From Flavobacteriaceae bacterium (GTDB lineage Bacteria; Bacteroidota; Bacteroidia; Flavobacteriales; Flavobacteriaceae): a stretch of 64,000 nucleotides of DNA. The notes beneath the pieces were generated by a model. That model was given only the letters and a program-made list of their open reading frames with translations. It was not told the origin of the DNA and searched no databases. Numbering within the stretch: position 1 is the stretch's first letter; each line of letters starts with the position of its first letter. Of the stretch, positions 34,612-44,261 are shown one piece after another. The translations under genes and the position numbers were made by a program. Location of the stretch: positions 1 through 64,000 of the forward strand of contig JALSVQ010000192.1 of the NCBI GenBank assembly GCA_027073495.1, written 5' to 3'.

Positions 34612-36642
34612 TTAATCAGGATATTCAATTCTTAAATGATAAATATTATTGAGTTTCTTTTTTAAGACCTCTTTGATACTTTCAATCTCTTTGAATGTCA
34701 CATTAGCATTGAGAAACTGCCCATTTGCCATTTGTAAGTCAATTATTTTTTCTACAAAGGCTGCAATTGAATTGGAAGTCGGTTCTTTTAAACTTTTTGA
34801 AGCTGCCTCGACTGAATCACACATCATCAAGATGGCTGTTTCTTTAGAAAAAGGTTTAGGACCTGGATATTGAAAATCTGCTACTGCTACATTTTCTTCT
34901 CCCAATAACTCACATTCTTTTTTATAAAAATAATAAACCGAAGTTGTACCGTGATGTGTACGTATAAAATCTATTATTCTGTCAGGTAGATTGTGGCTTT
35001 TAGCCAATTGAATACCGTCAATAACATGATTTATGATGATTCGTGCACTTTCTTTTGGAGTCAGTTCATTATGTTTATTAACTCCTGTCATCTGGTTTTC
35101 TGTAAAAAATGTAGGTTGTTGTATCTTGCCAATATCATGGTACAATGCGCCAACACGTGTAAGCATAGCATTTGCGCCAATTTCATTAGCTACTGCTTCT
35201 GCTAGATTGGCTACTTGAAGCGAATGGTGAAATGTTCCAGGCGCTTTGTCTGCTAATGTTTTTAGTAAAGGAGAGCTGGTGTTAGATAGCTCCAATAGTG
35301 AAATATCAGAAACAAGTCCAAAACTCTTTTCATATACATATATCAATAGTTGAGAAAGTAACCATACCAAAATTCCATTTCCTAAAAGATAACCTAAATG
35401 GGTAAATTTTATTTGTGAGATATCACCATTTTGTATTAGCCTAAAAGCGGTATACGAAATGAGGTAAACCAATGCAATTTGACCTACAGATATAAAAAGA
35501 TTGGCACGCTTGTATAATTCGGATACCGTAAGAATGGTTATCATCCCTGCAATGAGCTGTAAAAAAATAAACTCAAAAGGGTTGGGCACAATAAAGCCTA
35601 ATATAAGTACAGTAATTACATGTGTAAATAAACCTAATCGTGCATCAAAAAAGGCTTTTATAATAATAGGTACTATCGCCAGTGGAGCGAGGTAAACCAA
35701 GTTAACATCCAATTGAACAAAATAAGAGGTTAATGCTACTATAAAGATAATATTGAAAAACAGAAAGAACATCTGTGTATTATCTTTGAAAATATCTAAT
35801 CGGTATTTGCGTACAAACAGTAACAACATAAGTAAAGCCAAACCAACTAATATGATGTAGCCAGCCATAATCCAATAGCGTTTGCTGCTTCCCCAATTAC
35901 GCGATTGGTAGTTTTTTTTAATACTTTGTAGCAAACTATACTTATCACCAGATTGTAATTGCCCTTTTTGAATGATAAGTGTTCCTTTGTTAATTAATGC
36001 TTTTGCGTAAGCTATTTGTTTTATAGCATCGTTTTTAGCAATCTGATTGAGACTTTTATCGTTTTTTAAATTGGGTTTTAATAGCTTGAGAAGCAATGAT
36101 TCTATAGGAGTAACAGCTTTATTATGCACAAATTTCAGTACTTTTTTTGCATCAAAAAGATTGTCTTTCTTTTTGCCTTTTGCAAGCAAACTATCTCGTA
36201 TTGTTATTGTTGCTGCCTTTGTTTTGCTGTCTAAAAATCCGATTTTGTAAATGCTATTTATGATAGCTAAACCGTTTTTTCGTAAAGAATCTTTTGTTGC
36301 CTTGTCAAAGTTGTATTCTGAAATAGCGCTGTCAAAATGACTTAAAAACTGCGTGTTTGCTTTTTCTGCTACAGTTTTGTCTAAAACATAAATTGGAGGA
36401 ATGGCATTGAGAATTTCTTTTTTTTCTAGAGCTATTTCTTCAGGCGTTTTTTCAAGTGTAAAATCAAACGGCGCATAATAATTGTTGTATAACCACGGTT
36501 TCCCTTGCTGAATGTCATAAGTAAATTTACTGCCTTTTGGGAACAGATTAACCAAAACGGCTACTGCAGTAATATAAAGTAAAAAGCGGTATATAAACGC
36601 GTGGTTCTTAAATAGTTTGTTTATTAAATCTTTCAAAGTCAA
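34612..36642 (-). CDS. PgpH-type 7TM protein with intracellular HD phosphohydrolase
   Basis: The 676-residue protein has an N-terminal signal-anchor helix, an extracellular 7TMR-HDED region (residues ~60-260), seven membrane helices (~265-440) and a cytoplasmic HD domain. The HD domain has APGTFHHSLQVANLAEAVANEIGAN, YHDIGKIQQPTFFTENQ near residue 500 and HHGTTSVYYFYKK. Homologues (PgpH) hydrolyse cyclic di-AMP. The start is TTG, 13 nt after TACTTTTG on the minus strand. It lies between the tRNA cluster and the thiolase gene. Confidence 0.92.
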   Translation of the reverse strand: MTLKDLINKLFKNHAFIYRFLLYITAVAVLVNLFPKGSKFTYDIQQGKPWLYNNYYAPFDFTLEKTPEEIALEKKEILNAIPPIYVLDKTVAEKANTQFLSHFDSAISEYNFDKATKDSLRKNGLAIINSIYKIGFLDSKTKAATITIRDSLLAKGKKKDNLFDAKKVLKFVHNKAVTPIESLLLKLLKPNLKNDKSLNQIAKNDAIKQIAYAKALINKGTLIIQKGQLQSGDKYSLLQSIKKNYQSRNWGSSKRYWIMAGYIILVGLALLMLLLFVRKYRLDIFKDNTQMFFLFFNIIFIVALTSYFVQLDVNLVYLAPLAIVPIIIKAFFDARLGLFTHVITVLILGFIVPNPFEFIFLQLIAGMITILTVSELYKRANLFISVGQIALVYLISYTAFRLIQNGDISQIKFTHLGYLLGNGILVWLLSQLLIYVYEKSFGLVSDISLLELSNTSSPLLKTLADKAPGTFHHSLQVANLAEAVANEIGANAMLTRVGALYHDIGKIQQPTFFTENQMTGVNKHNELTPKESARIIINHVIDGIQLAKSHNLPDRIIDFIRTHHGTTSVYYFYKKECELLGEENVAVADFQYPGPKPFSKETAILMMCDSVEAASKSLKEPTSNSIAAFVEKIIDLQMANGQFLNANVTFKEIESIKEVLKKKLNNIYHLRIEYPD

Positions 36643-36770
36643 TATTGTTAAGGCTCAAAAGTATTAAATAATTAGCACAATACCGTATTCTGCTATAAAA
36701 AGTCAGTTATTTTTTCTTTACTTCGAGCTATTTTAATTAAATTCGCATCATAAATTTATAATACAAGATA

Positions 36771-37955
36771 ATGAATAATAAAGATATCGTAATAGTAGCT
36801 GCTGCAAGAACGCCAATAGGGAGTTTTATGGGTGGCTTATCAAGTGTAGCTGCACCAAAATTGGGAGCGGCAGCAATACAAGGCGCTTTAGAAAAAATCA
36901 ATTTAGATAAAAATACAATTGATGAAGTATTTATGGGAAATGTACTTCAAGCTAATTTGGGGCAAGCACCAGCAAGACAAGCTGCACTTTTTGCAGGATT
37001 ACCAAATAGCATTCCATGTACCACAGTTAATAAAGTATGTTCTTCTGGTATGAAAGCCTTGATGAGTGCAGCACAAACTATAAAATCTGGTGATGGCGAA
37101 ATCGTTATTGCAGGAGGTATGGAAAATATGAGTAGCGTGCCACATTATCTTTCTGGGCGTAAAGGGCAGAAACTTGGCGATATCAAAATGGTTGATGGCT
37201 TAGTAAAAGATGGTTTAGTGAATGTATATGACCAAAATCATATGGGTGTTTGCGCCGATTTATGTGCTACAGAAAAAAACATCTCAAGAGCGCAGCAAGA
37301 TGCCTTTGCGGTAAATTCATACGCACTTTCAGCAAAAGCTTGGGAAGCAGGAAAATTTGATGAAGAAGTAGTGCCTGTTGCTGTACCGCAGCGACGAGGA
37401 GATGATGTTATTGTTTCAAAAGATGAGGAATTTACCAATGTTAAATTAGAGAAAATTCCTTCATTACGTCCTGTATTTACCAAAGAAGGTTCTGTTACAG
37501 CGGCAAATGCCTCTACACTCAATGATGGTGGAGCAGCATTAATATTAATGACTTACGAAAAAGCAACGGCTTTAGGCTTAAAACCTTTGGCAAAGATAGT
37601 GTCTTATGCTGATGCAGCACACGAGCCCGAATGGTTTACGACTGCACCAGATAAAGCAATACGAAAAGCATTAGACAAAGCAAAATTAGCTATTGATGAT
37701 ATGGATTATTTTGAACTTAACGAAGCTTTTGCTGTCGTAGGTTTGGTTAATGTTGACTTATTAGGAATTGATGTTTCAAAAGTAAATGTAAATGGAGGAG
37801 CTGTTTCTTTAGGACATCCACTTGGTGTTTCTGGAGCGCGAATTATTATTACATTAATGAATGTATTAAAACAAAATAATGCCAAATATGGTGCTGCTGG
37901 TATCTGTAATGGTGGCGGTGGAGCAAGTGCAATGATTATTGAAAATTTAACCTAA
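36771..37955 (+). CDS. Acetyl-CoA C-acetyltransferase (thiolase)
   Basis: The 394-residue thiolase condenses or cleaves acetyl-CoA/acetoacetyl-CoA or longer 3-ketoacyl-CoA. The nucleophilic Cys90 is in TTVNKVCSSGMKALM. The N-terminal VAAARTPIGSFMGG, C-terminal NVNGGAVSLGHPLGVSGARI and the GICNGGGGASAMI loop with the second Cys are all present. Length is normal. It is first in a unit with the NlpC/P60 gene (4-nt gap) and miaA. Confidence 0.95.
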   Translation: MNNKDIVIVAAARTPIGSFMGGLSSVAAPKLGAAAIQGALEKINLDKNTIDEVFMGNVLQANLGQAPARQAALFAGLPNSIPCTTVNKVCSSGMKALMSAAQTIKSGDGEIVIAGGMENMSSVPHYLSGRKGQKLGDIKMVDGLVKDGLVNVYDQNHMGVCADLCATEKNISRAQQDAFAVNSYALSAKAWEAGKFDEEVVPVAVPQRRGDDVIVSKDEEFTNVKLEKIPSLRPVFTKEGSVTAANASTLNDGGAALILMTYEKATALGLKPLAKIVSYADAAHEPEWFTTAPDKAIRKALDKAKLAIDDMDYFELNEAFAVVGLVNVDLLGIDVSKVNVNGGAVSLGHPLGVSGARIIITLMNVLKQNNAKYGAAGICNGGGGASAMIIENLT

Positions 37956-37959
37956 AATA

Positions 37960-38730
37960 ATGCAGTACGGTATCACGCATTTAAGTATTGTTCCGCTTCG
38001 AAAAGAAGCGTCAGATACAAGTGAAATGGTTTCGCAACTCCTGTTTGGCGATACGTTTGAAATACTCGAAACGACAAAAAAATGGGCATTTATTCGCTTG
38101 AGTTATGATAGCTATGAAGCTTGGATTGATACCAAGCAGTTTCTCGTAATTGAACATGCTAATTTTGAACAGTTAACGGCAGTAAAACCAAAATTAACGG
38201 GAGCATTGACGCAATTTATTCAAGCAGAAAATGAAGATTTAACCGTCTTGCCATTAGGTTGTGAACTCCCTAATTACAAAAATAATACTATTGTAATTAA
38301 TGATACTTCCTACCGCTATGAAGGAGCGCTATTTGACACCAATTTGGGTAAAACAAATATTATAAATACAGCTTTTCTCTATCTTAATGCACCGTATCTT
38401 TGGGGAGGAAAAACACCCTTTGGTATTGATTGTTCAGGCTTTACGCAAATGGTTTATAAACTTAATGGTTTTAAATTGCCACGTGATGCATCGCAACAAG
38501 TCAAACGCGGGCGTGTACTTAGTTTTATAGAAGAAAGTGAACCAGGTGATTTAGCATTTTTTGATAATGAAGAAGGCAATATTACTCATGTTGGTATTAT
38601 TATGAAAAACAATTATATTATTCATGCTTCAGGAAAAGTGCGTATTGATAGGCTTGATCAGTTTGGTATTTTCAATCCAGACACAAAAAAGCACAGCCAT
38701 AAACTACGTGTGATTAAAAGAATTATATAG
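37960..38730 (+). CDS. NlpC/P60 (C40) cell-wall peptidase without signal peptide
   Basis: The 256-residue protein has N-terminal SH3-like segments (ITHLSIVPLRKEASDTSEMVSQLLFGD). The C-terminal NlpC/P60 domain has the catalytic Cys in GIDCSGFTQMVYKL, the His in ITHVGIIMKNNYIIHAS and PRDASQQVKRG in between. The fold cleaves gamma-D-glutamyl-diamino-acid bonds in peptidoglycan peptides. No signal peptide is seen at MQYGITHLS, so it probably recycles wall peptides in the cytoplasm or is exported another way. It lies between thiolase and miaA. Confidence 0.92.
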   Translation: MQYGITHLSIVPLRKEASDTSEMVSQLLFGDTFEILETTKKWAFIRLSYDSYEAWIDTKQFLVIEHANFEQLTAVKPKLTGALTQFIQAENEDLTVLPLGCELPNYKNNTIVINDTSYRYEGALFDTNLGKTNIINTAFLYLNAPYLWGGKTPFGIDCSGFTQMVYKLNGFKLPRDASQQVKRGRVLSFIEESEPGDLAFFDNEEGNITHVGIIMKNNYIIHASGKVRIDRLDQFGIFNPDTKKHSHKLRVIKRII

Positions 38731-38731
38731 T

Positions 38732-39646
38732 TTGAGTCAGAAAATTCTTATTAGTATTTCGGGAGCTACCGCAATAGGGAAAACCGCTTTGAGTATTGCT
38801 TTGGCAAAGGCTTTAAACTGCGAAATTATTTCTTGTGATTCGAGACAGTTTTATAAGGAAATGGCTATTGGAACAGCTGTTCCAAATGAAACGGAGTTAC
38901 TGCAAGCAAAGCATCATTTTATACAACATATTTCTATTTTAGAACCCTATAGTGTAGGTAAATATGAGCAAGATGCATTGGCAAAACTCGATACTCTATT
39001 TTTGACTAATGATTATGTAATTCTTGTTGGTGGAAGCGGGCTTTATGCTAATGCAGTAACTGATGGACTTAATTATTTTCCTGATGTTCCCAAAGAAGTA
39101 CGTGAAACTCTAAATAATGAATTATTAGAAAAAGGTATAGAATCACTACAAAATGAACTTAAAGAAGTTGATTTGGCTAGTTATAACCGTATTGATATAG
39201 CCAACCCACATCGTTTGATACGGGCGCTTGAGGTATATCGTGCCTCAGGAGAGCCGTTTAGTACTTTCTTAAATAAACCAAAGCCACAGCGTCCTTTTAG
39301 AACTATAAAAATAGGTTTGCAAGCAGCACGTCCTTTGCTTTATGAACGCATTAATAAACGTGTGGAAATGATGCTTGATCAAGGCTTATTAGAAGAAGCC
39401 AAGAAATTGTATTCTTTTCGAGATAATAATGCTTTGCAAACCGTTGGTTACCGTGAGTTATTTCGTTATTTTGATGGTGAATTTACATTAGACTTTGCTA
39501 TTGCTGAAATTAAAAAAAATACGCGACGTTTTGCGAAGCGACAAGCAACTTGGTATCGAAAAGATGATGCTATAAAATGGTTTGATTTTCAAACAGGCTA
39601 TGACGAGATTAGGGCTTATATTAAAGCTATTGTAGCTTCTATATAA
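38732..39646 (+). CDS. miaA: tRNA dimethylallyltransferase MiaA
   Basis: The 304-residue enzyme adds a dimethylallyl group to A37 of tRNAs reading UNN codons. The P-loop GATAIGKTALS is at residues ~9-19, and CDSRQFYKEMAIGTAVP, GGSGLYANAVTDGL and RRFAKRQATWYR follow. The start is TTG, one base after the NlpC/P60 stop, so it is translationally linked to that gene. A hairpin with a short T tract follows the stop. Confidence 0.95.
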   Translation: MSQKILISISGATAIGKTALSIALAKALNCEIISCDSRQFYKEMAIGTAVPNETELLQAKHHFIQHISILEPYSVGKYEQDALAKLDTLFLTNDYVILVGGSGLYANAVTDGLNYFPDVPKEVRETLNNELLEKGIESLQNELKEVDLASYNRIDIANPHRLIRALEVYRASGEPFSTFLNKPKPQRPFRTIKIGLQAARPLLYERINKRVEMMLDQGLLEEAKKLYSFRDNNALQTVGYRELFRYFDGEFTLDFAIAEIKKNTRRFAKRQATWYRKDDAIKWFDFQTGYDEIRAYIKAIVASI

Positions 39647-39649
39647 AAA

Positions 39650-39675
39650 AACTCTAATAGAAATTAGAGGTTTTG
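39650..39675 (+). terminator. Weak hairpin terminator after miaA
   Basis: CTCTAAT (39652-39658) pairs with ATTAGAG (39663-39669), with a 4-nt loop and a short GTTTT tail, just after the miaA stop. Confidence 0.6.
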
Positions 39676-39876
39676 CGGTGCGAATAGTAATTGGTCGATT
39701 CCTATTCTTTACGTCTAAAAACGACACCCCAATTAGTTCTGTGACGTACGTCTTTATGACAAACTAACACTATAATAGTAACAAAAAAGTTTTAAATAAA
39801 TCGTTCTTTGAACTTTTTATGATGAATTACAATGCATTTTATTTATAAATATTATAGAATAGCAAAATTAAATTAG

Positions 39877-39884
39877 TAAATTTG
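39877..39884 (+). promoter_or_regulatory. Predicted -7 element of mdh
   Basis: TAAATTTG lies 41 nt before the mdh ATG. The rest of the 279-bp gap after miaA shows no ORF or known RNA. Confidence 0.45.
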
Positions 39885-39925
39885 TAGCATTATAAATAAA
39901 TAAGTACAAATAATACAAAAATAAT

Positions 39926-40864
39926 ATGAGAAAAGTAACCGTAGTTGGTGCTGGTAATGTTGGTGCAACTTGTGCCAATGTTTTGGCCAACAAAGATATT
40001 GTTAATGAAGTAGTTTTATTAGATATTAAACCAAATTATGCAGAAGGGAAAGCATTAGATATTTGGGAGTCTTCTCCAGTAAATATGTTTAATACACGTG
40101 TAGTTGGTTCTACTTCAGACTATAGTAAAACAGCAAACTCTGATGTTGTTGTGATTACCTCTGGAATACCACGTAAACCTGGAATGTCACGTGATGACTT
40201 AATTGCTACAAACGCAAAAATAGTAAAATCTGTAACAGAAGAAGTAGTAAAACATTCTCCAGATGCAGTTATTTTAATTGTTTCAAACCCTTTAGATGTA
40301 ATGACATACGCGGCTTTTCAAGCAGCAAAAAAATCAAGTAGCAAAGTGTTTGGTATGGCTGGTGTTTTGGATACAGCGCGTTACCGTTCTTTTATTGCAC
40401 TAGAATTGGATTGTTCGCCAAAAGACATACAAGCAGTATTAATGGGTGGGCACGGAGATACTATGGTGCCGCTACCACGTTATACTACTGTTGGAGGAAT
40501 ACCTGTAACAGATTTTATATCAGATGAACGTTTAGATGAGATTGTAGCGCGAACTAAAAAAGGTGGAGGAGAAATTGTAAATCTACTCGGAACATCAGCT
40601 TGGTATGCGCCAGGAGCTGCTGCAGCTCAAATGGTTGAAGCTATAGTTAAGGATTCAAAACGTATTTTTCCAATCTGTGCAATGCTGCAAGGTGAGTATG
40701 GAATGAAAGATATTGCGCTTGGTGTACCAGTAAAATTAGGAAAAAACGGTATAGAAGAAGTGATTGAGTTAAAACTAGACGACAAAGAAATGGAAGCTTT
40801 GAAAACATCGGCTTCACATGTGCGTAAAGTAATGGACACTTTAGATGATATGAAATTATTTTAA
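39926..40864 (+). CDS. mdh: Malate dehydrogenase
   Basis: The 312-residue NAD-dependent enzyme interconverts malate and oxaloacetate in the TCA cycle. The nucleotide-binding GAGNVGATCANVLA is at the N-terminus, ITSGIPRKPGMSRDDLI and VSNPLDVMTY follow, and the catalytic MGGHGDTMVPL is at mid-chain. This is the LDH-like type of malate dehydrogenase used by Bacteroidota. It is monocistronic with its own promoter and terminator. Confidence 0.96.
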   Translation: MRKVTVVGAGNVGATCANVLANKDIVNEVVLLDIKPNYAEGKALDIWESSPVNMFNTRVVGSTSDYSKTANSDVVVITSGIPRKPGMSRDDLIATNAKIVKSVTEEVVKHSPDAVILIVSNPLDVMTYAAFQAAKKSSSKVFGMAGVLDTARYRSFIALELDCSPKDIQAVLMGGHGDTMVPLPRYTTVGGIPVTDFISDERLDEIVARTKKGGGEIVNLLGTSAWYAPGAAAAQMVEAIVKDSKRIFPICAMLQGEYGMKDIALGVPVKLGKNGIEEVIELKLDDKEMEALKTSASHVRKVMDTLDDMKLF

Positions 40865-40888
40865 TAATTTCTATTTTTTTTAATATAT

Positions 40889-40930
40889 AACCGATTTAAG
40901 GTATTTATTACTTTTTAAATCGGTTTTTTT
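40889..40930 (+). terminator. Rho-independent terminator of mdh
   Basis: AACCGATTTAA and TTTAAATCGGTT form the stem, and an eight-base T run follows. Confidence 0.85.
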
Positions 40931-41015
40931 TCATAAAAAGACGCATATATAAACAATAGCTGAAAATTTGTTAATAAAAAGAGTGATATTTATTGTTATT
41001 TCTTGGCTGATGTTT

Positions 41016-41023
41016 TATATTTG
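41016..41023 (+). promoter_or_regulatory. Predicted -7 element of secDF
   Basis: TATATTTG is preceded by TTG at 40993-40995 with a 20-nt spacer, close to the Bacteroidota -33/-7 layout. The leader to the ATG is about 40 nt. Confidence 0.55.
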
Positions 41024-41063
41024 CACGTTTTAAAAATTAAGACATAAATTAAATTTATATATA

Positions 41064-44000
41064 ATGCAAAATAAAGGACTCGTTAAATTTTTTGCCATCG
41101 CATTGTTATTGATAAGTATTTATCAATTATCATTTACGTTTGTTGGTAATAAAATGGAAAAAAAGGCAAAAGCCTATGCTAAAAGTAAAATTGATCAAAA
41201 GCTGCCAAACGTTAATGATTTAATGCAAGAGCAAGAAGTAGCTTACTTAGATTCATTGAAAAAAGAAACTGTTTTTGCTGGTTTTACTGGTAAAGAAGTG
41301 CAAAAAAATGAATTAAAATTAGGGTTAGACCTAAAAGGTGGTATCAACGTATTACTTGAAGTATCTGTAAAAGAAATATTAGATGGGCTTGCTGATAAGA
41401 GTCAAAATCCAATTTTTCAAAAAGTTTTAGATGAAACTGCTAAAGCGCAACGCGATAGTCAAGATAGTTTTATTGATATCTTTTTTGATAAATTTGATGA
41501 AATAAGCCAAGGTAAACTAAAACTAAATGATCCAGAAGTATTTGGAACACGTGCTTTAGTAGATAGCAAAAAAATCAATACACTTTCTGATTCTGAAGTA
41601 AAAGATGTTATTAGAAAAGAAGTTGATGGAGCTATTAACCAAGCTTTTATTGTAATAAAAACGCGTATTGACCAATTTGGGGTAGCGCAACCAAAAATAC
41701 AGAAAGTAAAAAACTCGGATCGTATTGTTGTTGAGCTTCCAGGAGCAAAGAATGTTGAACGTATCAAAAAATTATTGCAGAATACTGCAAAATTAGAATT
41801 TTGGTTTACAAAACAAAGTGGAGCACTTCAAAGTTTTGTACAGCAAATCAATGGAAAGCTAAAAGCAGATCAAGATGCAGCTAAACCTGCAAAAAAAGAA
41901 GAAGCTAAAAAAGAAGATGACTTAGCGACTCAAAAAGATAATACTGATGGTAGTGTTGTTGATGTAAACAACTTAATCACCGATGAAGATAAAGCTGCAG
42001 CAGCTGATGCTGAAAAAACACCAGAAGAACTAGCGGCTGAAAATCCATTCTTTAGTATTTTTACACCTACACTTCAAGGACCAGTTCTTGGTGTTACTAG
42101 TTCACGTAACTTGAAGAAAGTATTAAAAATGCTTAATGAAAGAAGAGATTTACGTGCTTTCTTACCAGAAGGGTATAATAATGTCAAATTCTTAGCAGGA
42201 AAAATAGATGAAGAAACAGGAGCTGTTCGTATCTATACAATAGATTATAACCGTAGTGGAGAAGCGCCTTTAGACGGTGATGTAATCACCAATGCAAATA
42301 ACTCATTTACACAAAGAGGAACACCTTCTGTAAATATGCAAATGGATAATCTAGGAGCTAGTAAATGGGAAGAAATGACTGGTAAAGTATTTAGTAATAA
42401 AGGTAATATTGCCATTGTGTTAGATAATACAGTATATTCTGCACCAGGCGTTACTTCTGGACCGATATCTGGAGGACGTTCTGAAATAACAGGTGACTTT
42501 ACTATTGAAGAAGCAAAAGATTTAGCAAATGTGCTTAAAGCAGGTAAATTGCCAGCGCCAGCACGTATTGTACAATCAGATATTGTTGGGCCTTCTTTAG
42601 GTCACGAAGCAATTAACAGTGGTATGGTTTCATTTGGTTTTGCATTACTAATTGTATTAGTTTGGATTATCTTTTACTACGGTAAAGCAGGTCTTTTTGC
42701 TGATTATGCATTATTATTGAACTTAGTATTTATATTCGGTGTTTTAGCTTCTTTTGCAGGAGCAACATTAACATTGCCTGGTATTGCGGGTATTGTCCTT
42801 ACCATTGGTATGTCGGTAGATGCCAACGTACTTATATTTGAACGTATTCGTGAAGAATTAGCCAAAGGAAAAAGTCAGAAAGAAGCTATTGCAGATGGAT
42901 TTAGTAATGCACTTTCTTCCATATTAGATGCCAATATTACAACAGGGTTAACAGGAGTTATCTTATTATTCTTTGGTTCAGGACCTGTTAAAGGTTTTGC
43001 TACTACTTTATTAATAGGTATTGTTACTTCATTATTCTCAGCTATATTTATCACGAGATTGTTTATTGATTGGTATCTTGAGAAAGGAAAAAAATTAGAT
43101 TTTTCTACTAATTTTTCAAAAAATTGGTTTAAAGATGTTCATATTGATTTCTTAGGAAAACGTAAAATAGCATATACTGTTTCAGGAGCAATTATAGCTT
43201 TGGGTATATATTCTTTGATGACTATTGGATTGAATAAAGGGGTAGATTTTACTGGTGGACGTACATATACTGTTCATTTTGATAAAGCTACTAATCCAGA
43301 AGAAGTGCGTACAGCATTGAATAACGTGTTTATGGTTGATGGTGTTGCTATGCCGCCAGAGGTTAAAACTTCAGGTAAAGCAAGTCGTCTAAAAATAACA
43401 ACGAAATACAAAATAGATTCTGAAGATACAGGAGTAGATGCAGAAATTGAAGGACTATTATTTAATGGTTTGAAAAATTTCTTACCAGACGGTTTTACAC
43501 AAAAAGAATTTGTAAATAATGATGACGCTAAAACTATTGGTATTTTAGAAGCTACAAAAGTAGGACCAACTATTGCAGATGATTTACAGAAAAACTCATT
43601 ATGGGCAGTTTTAGGCTCGCTAGTAGTTGTGTTTATCTATATTTTACTACGATTCAGAAAATGGCAATTTAGTTTAGGAGCTGTTATAGCAGTATTCCAT
43701 GATGTATTGATAGTACTTGGTTTATTCTCTATCCTTTGGAAATATGTGTCTTTCAACATGGAGGTTAATGAGTCATTTATAGCAGCAGCACTGACTGTAA
43801 TTGGGTATTCGCTAAATGATACCGTAGTTATCTTTGATAGATTACGTGAGAATTTAGGCATAATGAAAGGAAAAACACTTTATGATTTAACTAATGAGTC
43901 ATTAAGTTCAACATTAAGTAGAACATTGAATACATCTATTACAACCTTATTAGTATTGTTAGCAATATTCTTCTTCGGAGGAGATTCTATCAAAGGATTT

Positions 44001-44108
44001 ATCTTTGCATTATTAGTAGGTGTTGTAGTTGGTACATACTCTTCATTGTTTGTGGCTACACCAATAATGTACGATACATTTAAAAAAAATTATAATAAAA
44101 AAGATTAA
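41064..44108 (+). CDS. secDF: Fused SecD-SecF protein translocase subunit
   Basis: The 1014-residue fusion assists Sec export with the proton gradient. The SecD half has LGLDLKGGINVLLEV, FGVAQPKIQKVKNSDRIVVELPGAKN and GPSLGHEAINSGMVSFGFALLIV, then LTIGMSVDANVLIFERIREEL. The SecF half starts near residue 690 (LGKRKIAYTVSGAIIALGIYS) and has TVIGYSLNDTVVIFDRLREN. A charged, Lys/Glu-rich insert around residues 270-320 is typical of Bacteroidota SecD. Twelve helices are expected. Confidence 0.95.
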   Translation: MQNKGLVKFFAIALLLISIYQLSFTFVGNKMEKKAKAYAKSKIDQKLPNVNDLMQEQEVAYLDSLKKETVFAGFTGKEVQKNELKLGLDLKGGINVLLEVSVKEILDGLADKSQNPIFQKVLDETAKAQRDSQDSFIDIFFDKFDEISQGKLKLNDPEVFGTRALVDSKKINTLSDSEVKDVIRKEVDGAINQAFIVIKTRIDQFGVAQPKIQKVKNSDRIVVELPGAKNVERIKKLLQNTAKLEFWFTKQSGALQSFVQQINGKLKADQDAAKPAKKEEAKKEDDLATQKDNTDGSVVDVNNLITDEDKAAAADAEKTPEELAAENPFFSIFTPTLQGPVLGVTSSRNLKKVLKMLNERRDLRAFLPEGYNNVKFLAGKIDEETGAVRIYTIDYNRSGEAPLDGDVITNANNSFTQRGTPSVNMQMDNLGASKWEEMTGKVFSNKGNIAIVLDNTVYSAPGVTSGPISGGRSEITGDFTIEEAKDLANVLKAGKLPAPARIVQSDIVGPSLGHEAINSGMVSFGFALLIVLVWIIFYYGKAGLFADYALLLNLVFIFGVLASFAGATLTLPGIAGIVLTIGMSVDANVLIFERIREELAKGKSQKEAIADGFSNALSSILDANITTGLTGVILLFFGSGPVKGFATTLLIGIVTSLFSAIFITRLFIDWYLEKGKKLDFSTNFSKNWFKDVHIDFLGKRKIAYTVSGAIIALGIYSLMTIGLNKGVDFTGGRTYTVHFDKATNPEEVRTALNNVFMVDGVAMPPEVKTSGKASRLKITTKYKIDSEDTGVDAEIEGLLFNGLKNFLPDGFTQKEFVNNDDAKTIGILEATKVGPTIADDLQKNSLWAVLGSLVVVFIYILLRFRKWQFSLGAVIAVFHDVLIVLGLFSILWKYVSFNMEVNESFIAAALTVIGYSLNDTVVIFDRLRENLGIMKGKTLYDLTNESLSSTLSRTLNTSITTLLVLLAIFFFGGDSIKGFIFALLVGVVVGTYSSLFVATPIMYDTFKKNYNKKD

Positions 44109-44130
44109 TTTATTAATCAGATAATAAATA

Positions 44131-44163
44131 AAAACCTCGACATTTATGTTGAGGTTTTTTTTT
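44131..44163 (+). terminator. Rho-independent terminator of secDF
   Basis: AACCTCgACAT pairs with ATGTtGAGGTT and a nine-base T run follows, 22 nt after the stop. Confidence 0.85.
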
Positions 44164-44249
44164 GAATGAAATGTCATATCAAATGAATTTGAGATATCTT
44201 TCCATATATATTATTATTTTTCATTTATCATTTTTAATTCAATTAGTTG

Positions 44250-44257
44250 TATTTTTG
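44250..44257 (+). promoter_or_regulatory. Predicted -7 element of uvrB
   Basis: TATTTTTG, four bases (ggct), then ATG at 44262. TTGTATTTTTGnGCTATG is shared with dnaB at 17 of 18 positions. The track start at 44247 would cover the promoter and is rejected. Confidence 0.58.
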
Positions 44258-44261
44258 GGCT